Positions 1 through 10,643 of a stretch of 64,000 nucleotides of DNA are shown here, one piece after another (the first letter of the stretch is position 1; every line of letters starts with the position of its first letter). Under the pieces are notes generated by a model. It searched no databases. It saw nothing but the letters and a program-made list of their open reading frames with translations, and was not told the DNA's origin. The DNA is from Clitoria ternatea (Eukaryota; Streptophyta; Magnoliopsida; Fabales; Fabaceae): contig CM075669.1 in NCBI GenBank assembly GCA_037962975.1, positions 117,506,501 through 117,570,500 of the forward strand, read 5' to 3'. The translations under genes were made by a program, and so were the position numbers.

Positions 1-1619
1 GCTAGGCAATTAGTTGTTTATTGGTGCAGGAACAGGTTGCGCTCAAGCTAAGAAGGAAAATCCGAGTGAAATTCCAAAAAAGCCGAGTGAGATTTCACAA
101 ATCCGAGTGAAACTCCAAAAGTCCGACTGGGAAATGCTTCAAGACACCGATCGCAACAGGGAACCAAATATTGCATGAAGAACCCGAGCGAGACTTTAAA
201 AGCACCGATTGAAAAAAGAAGAACCCGAGCGTCAACTTCAGAATACTAATTGAATCATCCACTCGCTCAAGCGAGAGTCAAATTCGTTCAAGCGAGCAAG
301 TTCGCTCAAGCGTGACTCCAAAACATCACCCCTCGCCCAAGCTTCTCCATAACGCTTAAAGCGAGAAAGCAATACTGCAGTACATATTTCGAGCTCGCCC
401 AAGCGGGAGCCCAGTTCGCTCAAGCGTGAAGGCAGTTATTTAAAACACTGATTGTTCCCTCCAGAAGACACTCGGCACCAGTGTTGTTTCCTGCTGCCTT
501 CTCTCCTACTTCTGTACCTTAGTAATTTAAGTGCTGAGCTGTTATTAGTTAGTGCTGCGCTGTGATTAGCTAATGATGAACTGTAATTTGTTAAGAGCTG
601 AGCTGTAATTAGTTAGTTATTCCGTAATTATGTAATTAGTTAGTTATTCCGTAATTATGTAATTAGTTAGTTAGTTTAATTATTAACTTAGCTTTCTTAG
701 TGATTAGTTAAGTTAGTTAGTTAGTTAGATGTCTATATATATATGCTCTATAACTAACACAAAAACAGAGACATAACCAGAGAACAGAGCATACATTAAC
801 ACGATTCAGTTTTCTATTTTTCCATCTTTCTACTTTCTCTCTCTCTCTAAATCCTCTCCTCCATGACGTTCCACATTCCTTCGATGGAACCGAAGTCGAT
901 GGAGTTCTAAATCCCTAAGGTTGGGATTGTGAAGGTTGGCAATGGAATCTTGAAGCTGTGAGTGAGGAAATCAACTTCTAGATCCTGAGGCGAACAAGCT
1001 GAGGAGTGGATCTATTTTGCTGGATTGACAAATCCAGATCTGATGAAGAACTTCGCCAGTGAGGAATCATGGTTGAAGCTTAGGTAACTTCCAGCTTTCT
1101 AACTAGTTCAGGCCTAATCAATTTAGGTGAATAGTTAGAGTTTAACCTCCAATTTCACATTAGATTCTTAGGTTAATTGAGCACTTAAGGAATTAAGGTC
1201 CAATGCTTAAGGATTAGTGTTTTTCACCTAAGGAATTAGGGAATAACCATAAGCGGATTGTCCTCTGGATTATGAAGTTTGATTATACTTTAATTGCATG
1301 TTTCTTGATGAATTTGTGAACCGAAGCAATCCTGACCTATTTTCTATTAATCACCTTTCACATTTCATCTTAACACTGTTTCTGGAAATACAAAAACAAC
1401 TATAAAACATTAAAACAACAAAAACTGAATGAACTTTCTGTGCCTTGTGTTGGTTCAGCTTGTACTAGTCTGAGATTGAGGTATTTACCACAATCCCTGT
1501 GAGACGATCAAATATACTACAATTTTAACGACTGGTGCGCTTGCCAAAGTATAAATCTGAGAGTCACATTTTTAACCAAGATTTTCACACCAAGTTAATG
1601 ACTCAGAGATTTAGCATCA
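1..1619 (+). repeat. Athila-type LTR, right part (element J)
   Basis: This stretch aligns by eye with the LTRs of element A (15871-17895 and 28453-30477), including the block from about 850 to 1619 (leader, splice-like GTAACTT at about 1085, and the end TTTAGCATCA). A TATA-like tract lies at 732-745. Upstream of it, 40-440 holds clusters of CCGAGTGA-like and CGCTCAAGCG-like motifs. The LTR ends at 1619 and no tRNA-Asp primer site follows, so it is a 3' LTR or a solo LTR. Its left end is outside the window. Short ORFs here are not convincing as genes. Confidence 0.8.
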
Positions 1620-2979
1620 TCACCATATTGTCAAACAATCCACGCCACTATATAGCACACCATAATTATTATAAATACATCATTATATGTTGCCAAACAC
1701 ATCACCAACATCATACACAACACTGCAATTTTTCATAACATTACAAGCAAGGAAAACATGCATATGGTCACGTATGACAATCAAATACTATTCAATTTGT
1801 GCATTTAGAACATAAAGACTCCTCTCCCACCTCAAGAGAAGAATTCTGATTAATACGACGTACCCGCCTCGTCGTTCGGAATGGGACATACATTAATATA
1901 ATATAAAATCACAATCAATCAATGATTATCATATTTATAATTTCTTAACATGTATAGGACATGTTATAGACATCATTCCCTCATCTATTAGGCTTCGGGA
2001 ATTCCTTCCCATCAAGCCTCATTCAATATGTTAAAGGTTACAAAACAACCATAGCCTAACATTCACAATACTCCATTTATCAACCAATACCCATATTCTC
2101 AATATTATGTATTTGTTCTCAAATATATTATTCATCACACATTTATCATTTTCCTAAAATTTCCAAGTTAGGGTTTCACCTAAAACCTAACAACATTCAT
2201 AAATAATCATCAACCTTTATCTCCTTCCAACAATAAGTTTATCTTCCTCATTTATTACCATTAAAGTTTGCATTTATGGCAACCCACTCTAGGGTTTATA
2301 CACATTTATGGCTTTTCACCAACCCCCATTTATATACATTACTCTCCCAAGTCCTAATAACTCATAAACATAGCATTAAACTCAAACAAAATGGTGAGAA
2401 GAGCTTACCTCACCCAAAATAAAAATGGAACCCAAGAAGGAGAGAAAGCCAAACGAAAATGGAGGGGAGAAGGACTTCAAGCCCCAATGGCCTCCTTCAA
2501 GCTTTCCCAAATAAAAATGGAGGAATGAAATGGGTTACTACTAAGCTTAGGTTTTAGAAGAGAAAATGATGAAGAGAATAAAGAAGGAGAAGAAGAAGAG
2601 TGTTTTGCCAATTTGGTCAGTAAGCTAACAAAAATGATAAGGGAAAAAGAAGGCTTTTGGCTTTATTTTTAATCCTCCTCATTAATATTTCATTGTTTTA
2701 CCATAAATAGGATCTCTATTCGGGCTCAATACTTTATCTAAAAATTATCCCGAATACATATTCGGACTCCCAATAATATTCTTAACAGCCCTGACCAATA
2801 TTATCCCAATCAGAGGTACTTGGTCCGACACCTATATTTTAATTGGGCTTAATTTCAGCCTATTTGGCTCTAATAAATTATGAGTAGTCCCCAAAAATCT
2901 TAATTTAATTATTTCCAATATTTTGGGACATTTAATAACCCACATACAACTATTTAATAATTATTTCCTTAATTAATCT
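1620..2979 (-). repeat. Gypsy-type LTR H, main part (minus orientation)
   Basis: AT-rich noncoding DNA with no ORF of note. It continues across solo LTR G to 6371-6396. Read on the minus strand, that end begins TGTAACACCCTAAATTTT, a typical start of a Tekay-like gypsy LTR. The far end is lost where the Athila-type LTR J abuts at 1619, so its full length is unknown. Orientation comes from the TGTAACACCC start and from the LTR-leader style of 2390-2640. The assignment to Tekay is an inference. Confidence 0.55.
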
Positions 2980-5900
2980 TGTAATATCCCGATTTAATAA
3001 CTATTTACCGAATGAATCTAAATTGCTAAAATAGTAATTCCAGAAGTAGAAAATCATTTGTTAATTATATTCGGTTTAACTTGAGAAATAGTGACAAATT
3101 AAATAAGCTTAACTGGTAGGGGTGGCTGTTTGCGATTGGTGAGTCCGTGAGTGGGACTGCAATCCACGATTTCCCACCCCGCTCTCCTCTTCCTCGTGCA
3201 CGCGCATGCTTATACATATAAGTGCCTTGGAGTTATGCATCTCCTTCAGACTTCTCTTCTTCTCTTCTTCGCTCTTCACTCTCTTTATCCTCTTCTTCTT
3301 TTCTACTCGCTGTTCCCGTGAGCTCGAGACAGTGGTGGCTGAAGGTCGGAAGTCCTCCTTCCTTACTCGACGAGCCAGTGAGGGTGAGGGTGTGCATTCC
3401 CTCTGCATGCAACCCGCCTCCTTCCTTGTTCCCTCATCCCTTCGTCGACTTCCTCTTCTTGCTCGAAACTGCCAAGCCCCAGTGGAGATCTGCACTGTGA
3501 GGAGCTTCAAGGGGATCGGAGTGTTCACAGCATTGCGATGGAGCCCTTCTAGGGAGCGAGCCGAGAGCGGGACGTCTTGGGCCTCCCCTGCTCTTGCATG
3601 CAGATGTTAAGGGTGATTCAGTGTTCCTCTGGAATTGAATGTCACGTTGACTGACTGAGAGCTTCAGTCCAGGTAGGGGGAGTATCTTCTATCTTAAATG
3701 CATGGGTTATGAACAGGTTCCGAGTACTGATGCTTGCTATATCCTTGCTCTGATTGTGTGTCGTGTTGTGTTGATGAGAATGCTTTATTGAATCTGTGCA
3801 TGTTCATAGGAATGCATGTGTTGATTAAGTTCTGGTACTGTCATATACTAATTGCATATTGTATCATGATTGATTGGAATGCTTGCATGAGCCTGTCATT
3901 CTTCGTATAAATGCCTGCGCTGATTAAGTCTTGATGCTGCTGTGAACCGAATGCATGTTAACTTGAAGTTGATGAAAATGCTCACATGGGAGCTGTGTGT
4001 GTTGAATTAACAGGCGGAGTCCTGATGATATGTATTACCGACTGCATGTGAAAGATGTGTGATTGAATAAGAGGATGTGTGCATGAGTTAAATGCTGTGT
4101 GTGGAGTACTGTTAATGTTCAGCATTGATTGCATGAGATGCATGTGCCATTTGAATGCTGATGATGTATGATGCCAATTGCATGAGATGCATGTATGGCC
4201 GTGTATATGAACTCTGTGTGTGTGTGATGAATCCGTGTGTGGCGCATGGGATGCGTTAGTGCTGAGAGCACGTAGTGTGGGACACTACCATCGGTTTTTA
4301 AAGCGTGGGACGCTATAAAATCCTTGAGTGAGACTCAAGGTAGCCCTTGAGTGGGACTCGGGCTGCCTGTGAACACCTCCGTTGGCGTTGAGAGCGCTGG
4401 TGTCACCTGTGGGCAAACGGTTGGGTACCTGTAAAACGGCCAAGCAGCTGAGAGCTGATTTGATAGCTGAGAGCTATGTGTAAAAAGGCAGAGAGCCTAC
4501 ATTGCAACGTCTAAACTGATACACACGAATGCGGAACCGAGTGAAATAATATGTGTTTATTAACTGTTGACAATATTGGAATTGGTTGCGTATGCGAAGT
4601 GTTAGTGAGATGATGAATGTGTATGACTGAGTGAATTACTCCGTGCGAACTTGCCTTGGATGCTAAGTGAATCCTGTTTCATGAAAATATATATATATCA
4701 GTGTTATTGAAATGTTAGGTGTGTAGCCGAGTAAAAATTGTTGAATTCTGATTGAGAAATATTTGACATATGCGTTCTGATCCATGGGTATTGTTATTAA
4801 GTCATTGATTATCGTATGTTAATGTTATTGATTGATGCTACTCTGACTATAACTGTTGCCCTGTATAATTGTGTGTATATATATGTATTGTCGTATAATT
4901 GTGAGGCACCCTGAGTCGGTATCTGTCATTTAAAATTTAAGATGCTCACCCCTGCACCATTTTTCAGTAAGTATGCAGGTTGGATTCTGAAGTGATGATA
5001 AGGTCTCAGGTCCGAGTGAAGGGTACTCCGCCGCAAGTGTTTATTTTGTATTTGTCATGTTCGTCAGTTATAGCCTTGGCCGGCTCGTAATAACAGTGTG
5101 ATGTAATGAACATGAATATATATATATGTGCGTATAGGTAATTGTGTCATTGTAAACCGAGTGCCTGTTCATACATACATACAGGTATTATGTTGATAAC
5201 AGAGGAATGAATGATGTATTCTGAGTGCATGATTAGGTACGTTCATTATGTTGTATCTGGGTGGTCGTGTTTCGAAGGATGCTGATGGTTAGAACACTGC
5301 TCAATTAATGATTTCCGAGTGGGACATAACTTCCCGTTTTCCCGAGTGAAGTGCGAGCGTGAGGATTTACCGAGTAAACCCTTGTCCATATCCGATTGAG
5401 AAATTACCTTGTGTTTGTGTTGGAGGGGCGTTGTGCTGACCTCGCTTAGGCGGTGTCATACCTCGCCCAAGTAACTAGGGCGGTTCGCCCAAGCGCGTGG
5501 AACCATGCTGAAGCAAGCAGATATCAACGTGAGACTCCGCCTATGTACCTCCCTCTTCCGTTGTCGCAATATTATATCTCACTGGGCGGTGTTGGACATC
5601 GCCTGAGTGAGCGAACGTTGTGATGTAGTCCGTCCAGGCGTTGTTGTTGTGCCTTGCTGAACTGGACGACGGTGTAATTACTTCCTCCTTAAATTACTCC
5701 TGCATATGTACATCTCCCTTCTTCTTCCCTTGCCTGTCCTCCGAAGCTGAACGCCCAGCGTTCTCTGAGAAAGGGTCAGTCAGTAGGAACGAATAGACGC
5801 TAATGTAAGGTTTACTTGAAGAGTTTCACGTCTGATGTTGCATTGTCACACATCGTTTGGGCGGTGTGAGACAACGGTTGAGCGGGTCACTTTGCCCTGG

Positions 5901-6365
5901 AGTCCGCCCAAGACAAACATACCCCGCCTAGCCAGGTAGGATGATTCGAACTCCGCCTTTCTACCGAGTGCTACGCGTGTGAATGTATTAACATCTTTCC
6001 CTTATCTATTTCCTCCTATTGAGTGACCAGTGTTACCCGAAGGAAAGCTTTCCTTGTGGAATTCCCTCCATCCGCTGCTGCATTACCATACTCCGCCTGG
6101 ACGGTGTCAGACCCCGTCCGAGCAAGCAAACGGTGTTGTGTAATCCGCCCATTGTTGGTGTGCTACGATAAACCCAATGAGCCGGTCCCAGTCTTAGCTT
6201 CTCTGTTATTTGCCTTATGCGTGTGGATGATCTCTCATTTCCCTTGTTCTTCCTTGCACTCCGCCCTTTGTGTTATCCGGATGCCTTATAGTCTTGGGTT
6301 ACTTAATTTTGGAAAAATTTTCCCCGTATTGGTTTTTAGTTATTTATTTAAATTAGGGTGTTACA
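2980..6365 (+). mobile_element. Solo LTR G of a Tekay-like gypsy element
   Basis: The LTR begins TGTAATATCCC and ends GGGTGTTACA. It is flanked by the exact 5-bp duplication AATCT at 2975-2979 and 6366-6370, so the ends are secure. No internal region is present, so recombination between two LTRs left one copy (3386 bp). Landmarks shared with LTRs K and C are a pyrimidine-rich leader at 3240-3480, the splice-donor-like AGGTAGGGGG at 3671, the block GCTCACCCCTGCA near 4950, GCCTTGGCCGGCTC near 5075, and a CGCCCAAGCG cluster at 5440-6150. A TATA-like site lies near 3211. The ORF at 3206-3610 is low-complexity leader sequence. An unusual hairpin array sits at 4243-4498. Confidence 0.9.
4243..4498 (+). 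repeat. Array of ten mini-hairpins with a constant loop
   Basis: Ten short inverted repeats occur in 256 bp, each closing a five-base loop. Loop starts and sequences: 4247 TGGGA, 4263 TGAGA, 4278 TGGGA, 4306 TGGGA, 4329 TGAGA, 4352 TGGGA, 4389 TGAGA, 4449 TGAGA, 4468 TGAGA and 4490 AGAGA. The stems all differ: for example CGCA/TGCG, GTGC/GCAC, GTAGTG/CACTAC, AGCG/CGCT, CCTTGAG/CTCAAGG, CAGC/GCTG, ATAGC/GCTAT and AGGC/GCCT. One stem (4342-4364) has a two-base bulge and one (4384-4398) uses two G-T pairs. I did not find this array in the other LTRs of the window. Function unknown. Confidence 0.85.
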
Positions 6366-6370
6366 AATCT

Positions 6371-6396
6371 TTTATTTTAAAATTTAGGGTGTTACA
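6371..6396 (-). repeat. LTR H, outer end
   Basis: The 26 bp between the right TSD of solo LTR G and 6396 end in AGGGTGTTACA. On the minus strand they read as an LTR start. They are the displaced end of the LTR at 1620-2979, separated when G inserted. No second LTR or polypurine tract follows on the right, so this is the upstream edge of H. Confidence 0.65.
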
Positions 6397-7894
6397 CCTT
6401 GGGAGGTATCTAACGTGAATGAAGTGGGCTGAATGTGATTTGTGAATGTATGGCATGGTTAAGGCATGATGTATCGCAAATCTATCATGGTAACATACTA
6501 TCTTGGTGGATAGTTCTCAAGAAGACAAATAGTGTGATGGATGAGAGGGTAGGGATTTGGTCATGACACATGTGAGGGGTGTGTGACAAGCTGCATAGGT
6601 GGAGTGAAATTGTCAAGCAAGGAGTTCAAGAAGGTGGAACAAGTGTCTAGTGGGTGGGAGAAAGCTATTGGAGCAATTTTTCATGAAGGGTGAGGTGGCA
6701 CACTCAGGGGCGTCACTCTGTGCGGGCTGTTTGGGGCCTTTTTGGGCCGAATTTTAAAATTGGCTGAATAGAAAAGTTTTATAATTTTTTGTATCTTTAA
6801 TTTTATATATGGAACAAAAAAATGCATTAAGAATTGAGAGAGTTTTGGCCTAAATATGAAACTAGTGTAGGGTTGTGACGGGATTTTTGTTTCTTGCAAA
6901 GATTAGTTTTTTGAGCCAAATTGGTAGGGTTTTGGGCTTTATGTTCTTCATCAAAGTTGTGGAAAATTGAGTTAAGAAAAAGTTAGTGAAGGAATCATTC
7001 AAATTCACGGTCACATGAAAGAGATATGTGGAAAATAATGCACCTAGTGCAAGTTGTTATGGAGAAACATGAATTAATGTAGTATTTTACTTTCTGAGAT
7101 TTATGGGATACGAATTGGCCTTCGAGCCCTTCATGAATTTTGTAGATCTTTATTCCCCCTTTAATTTGATATATCATTTGCAACAATCCAAGTTTTGTAG
7201 CCTGAGATATAACTGATTTATGACAAGGCACTCTAGAAGCTTCCCGGATCAGCTAGGGTCTTAGAAATAAATTCACCATTAATTCTCCCTTAGGAATTTG
7301 ATTTTTTGCCCTTCATGAAAATTGTATAGGTCTATAATAAGGATACATAGCAAAAAGAATAGAGTGATTCAAGCAACGGACGAAGGCGATACATGAATTG
7401 TATCGATGGCTGCTAGCATTGAAATGAAACAGCCAAGAGGTCACAAAGATTTATTAATCTGTACCAATCTACAAGGATTTAGCTTTCGATGTCTTCATGA
7501 CAAACATAGATAATTTAGTTATGGAGATTTTGACACCAAGTTTGCACAAATCGAAGGTCGTATGAGAAAGTTATGAATTTTTTTCTAAACTAAGAGCAGA
7601 GAAAAAATCCAAACATTAGAATTTTGAGATGAATATACTTAATCTTCGATTTTAGGGTTGACAGAGTAAGAATCGCAGTTCGGGGCTAGAAATAGAGATT
7701 GAAGATCTTTTCAAAATAAAGAGATTTAGACCAAAATCATTCAATTCTAAGATCTTATAAAAAATCTTTCCTTGTTCTTTAAATTCCAAAGTGTTTAGAG
7801 TCTTTTTACTTTGAGTCATTCTCAGCCAAGCGAGAAGAATTCCAAGATCAATGCTCTTGAGTGCTAAGGAAGAAGAAGAAGGACCAAGATCTAC
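6397..7894 (+). repeat. Gypsy LTR I, main fragment with ~180-bp internal period
   Basis: Noncoding DNA that continues across element B to 35877-35910, where it ends in CTCTCCTACA next to Athila F coding sequence. It is therefore the right part of a plus-strand LTR that inserted in F and later received B. A phrase close to CTTCATGAAAGTTGTAGAT recurs near 6941, 7128, 7308 and 7490, about 180-187 bp apart. The same phrase occurs at similar spacing in B's LTR on the opposite strand, which suggests a related Tekay-like family. The left end is missing at H. The short minus-strand ORFs (6681-7927) show no family features. Confidence 0.55.
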
Positions 7895-10378
7895 TGTGAC
7901 ACCCAAAACCCAAATTACAAATTCCAATTAATTAACCCAAATTTTTGAAATAAATTTTTCACGTTTAAAGAATCATTTTGAAATTCGTAATTTAAATTCT
8001 GAGGTCACGTAAAAATTGATAAATGTGGAATATTATCATGCATACTAGTCGTAAACGAATAAAACATAATACATTTACATAGCGGAAACGATAAATAAGA
8101 TTGCAGTACGAGGTACATAATATTATTACAACACATTAAATCTCAAATGAAATCAAAGTCCAAGCAATAAAACATAAAAACTTCATTAATTGCACCACTC
8201 GTCATTCTGTGAAGCGTGCACTGTAAAAATAATGTAAGAGTGAGATAAAATATAGGATAAATATAAAATAAGTTAAATTGCACAAACACAATCAACAAAC
8301 AATTATGATATGATGAATATGCTAAAAAAGGTCATTTACATTTAATAATCTTTAATTTAGTTAAATGATGTCATGCTGGATCCATTTTGATTTAGTAGGA
8401 ATACTGCAGTAAAAAGTCTCATAGAGACTCAAGTAGGACTCATCTATACATTAATTTAGTCATTCATAATTATTCATCACAAAGATATACATACTGTATG
8501 ACATTCATAGGACACTCCATAACATCCATAATAATTAATAATCCCTCAATAATTCATAAATAAATCATTACCCACATGGATAATATCATTTTCATCCATA
8601 ATAATCATCATAGGTAAATTTCAGAAATTTGCAACAGCAACATACATTAGTAAAACGACCATAACGTGAGCAAATCAAATCCTTTTTAAGTAATTCCACT
8701 TTCTGTAGTTCCATAACAAAATTATCTACAACATTCATGAAGACTATAGTTTTAAATTCCAAATAGAAACATCACATAATCACATAATAGTCAATAGGTT
8801 ATCATTTTTCATTATCACCAATTGCTGGAAAATTTACTGGTTTGACAATCTTTAGTAAATTAGCTATAACTCATGGTATAAAAATAATTTTTGAATGAGG
8901 CCAAGTTCTGTGTTTCAATAATTCCATTATCTATAATTTTTATGAAGACCAAAAATTCCAAATCCAAACATAAATATCACAAATTCATAGTATACTAAAC
9001 TATCTCAAAGAAAGTAACAAAATATGTTGGTAAATTCAACGTTTCCGGAGCTACAAAAATAATTTTGGCATGAAACCACTTCTAAATTACTCATAACACA
9101 AATATCTAAAACTTTTATGAAGACACTAAACACTAATTCTCATCACAAAATTTCCAAAATTTTAATATTTTCACAAAATAGAAGGTACATATTCCAGAAC
9201 GGACATACTTTAGCATTTTTGCAATAACTCGAGCTACAGGCATCCAAATTATGTCATTCAAAGCTCAAAATTCATATAACACATAGATCTAAAACTTTGA
9301 TCAAGAAATAAAAGTCAAATTCACACGTTTTCAGCTTCAAAATTAAGTAACAAGTTACAAAAATAAATCTGGAAATCCTAGAATAGCATACAATTCTACC
9401 CATTCCATATTTATTCACAACCCTATCCCCTCTTACCTTAATGGAGGTTCCTAAAGTGGTTGAAAGTATTGTATTATTGTTCTAGCTTCAAATCAAGAGT
9501 GAACTTGATGGAGAAAATGAAAGAAAATAAGAGAGAGAGACTTCACTAACTTTAGCTTGTTCTAAGAATTCAGACTTAGGAACAAGATGTAGTGTTAATT
9601 TAATGATGCAAATGACAAGTGGGAGACAAGCTTTTCTTAATGGGATTGTAGTGGGATGTTAGGTACATTAATTTTAGTGATAATGGAGGTTTTAGGTGAG
9701 AAAAATGGGCTATATTGTTGACCATTTCCACAACATAGTGTAGCTTGTTTGATTGAAGTAAATATCAATTCTGATATTGTTTCGGTATTGTAGGCATATC
9801 TCTCTCATATCTTAATGGAGTTTAACAAATTTGGTCTTGTTGGAAAGCTAAGACAACTAGAAACAACTTTTTAGTTTACCATGTTTTCAAATTCAGACTC
9901 TAACTAGGCATTAAAATATGTACAAGATGATATGCTTGAACTAAAATATCAATTCTGACACTATTTTGGTATTTTGGGCATATCTCTCTCATGTCTTAAT
10001 GGATTTTAACAAAGTTGGTCTTGTTGGAAAGCTAAGAAAAAGAGAAACAACTTTGTAGTTGACCATATTTCCAAATTCAGAATCTAACCAATAATTAAAA
10101 TGTGTACAAAAGGACATAATTTGAGTGAAGTATGTGGTAATTTGATGAGAGTAATTGGAAAAGCCAAAGAAATTAATAACTAAGGAAATAGGTAATAAGT
10201 TATTTGATTAACTTTTATCTAAGGTACAAAGTTAAAATTATTTACCATGGTAAAAGGTTAAATTGAAGATGTTGTCCTAACCAAAATTTATGTAGAAAGT
10301 TGAGATAAAATGGATAATATCATTGATGGTCTAAATCAAAATGGTTATACATGAGAATGAAGTATTTAGGATGTTACA
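7895..10378 (-). repeat. Element B 3' LTR
   Basis: 2484 bp, matching 32964-35871 over its length. On the minus strand it begins TGTAACATCCTAAATAC (plus-strand end ATGTTACA at 10378). Compared with the other LTR it lacks about 425 bp, near 8440, that includes a 63-bp tandem repeat. It contains four diverged copies of a phrase like CTTCATAAAAGTTTTAGAT (minus strand) near 8725, 8930, 9105 and 9290. No coding sequence. Confidence 0.9.
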
Positions 10379-10391
10379 ATTCTCCCACCCT
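10379..10391 (-). promoter_or_regulatory. Element B polypurine tract
   Basis: On the minus strand GGGTGGGAGAAT lies directly before the 3' LTR start TGTAAC. This is the expected position for plus-strand DNA priming in reverse transcription. It is preceded by the phrase TTTCGAGGATGAAATT, common in Tekay-type elements. Confidence 0.8.
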
Positions 10392-10431
10392 AATAAAAAT
10401 TTCATCCTCGAAATTTAATACAACACATCTC

Positions 10432-10638
10432 TTAGTGGAACAATTCTGGGTATTGCGTCCTCAAAGCATCTTCGCGCTCCCAAGTTAAAGTTACATCATT
10501 TCCTTATTTCTATGCCACCTTCACTAATGGTACATCCTTGCTTCTCAGGCGTTTAATCGACCTTTCCATAATCTGCATAGGTTCTGCAGGGATGGTCAAA
10601 TTTTCTCTAGCTTCAACATCATCAGTAGCAATCACATG
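10432..10638 (-). pseudogene. Element B chromodomain remnant (end of pol)
   Basis: The minus-strand translation resembles residues 1423-1473 of the intact element C protein: an RLRSKDVPLVKV-like strand followed by TWEREDALRTQYPELF. It ends in a stop at 10432-10434, just before the polypurine tract. At least two in-frame stops fall where the conserved Trp region should be. Chromodomains at the integrase C terminus direct insertion to particular chromatin in chromoviruses. Solo LTR K separates this piece from the integrase. Confidence 0.8.
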
Positions 10639-10643
10639 AGTGG

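Noticed and set aside
1535..1738. 67-codon plus-strand ORF
   Set aside because: It crosses the end of LTR J into LTR H and has no recognisable feature.
3109..3610. ORFs on both strands in solo LTR G (134-139 codons)
   Set aside because: They overlap in pyrimidine-rich leader DNA. The same leader position in LTRs K and C opens different frames, so no protein is conserved.
6371..6396. Taking 6396 as the right end of solo LTR G
   Set aside because: The first GTGTTACA at 6365 is followed by AATCT, which matches the left flank exactly. The second end belongs to LTR H.
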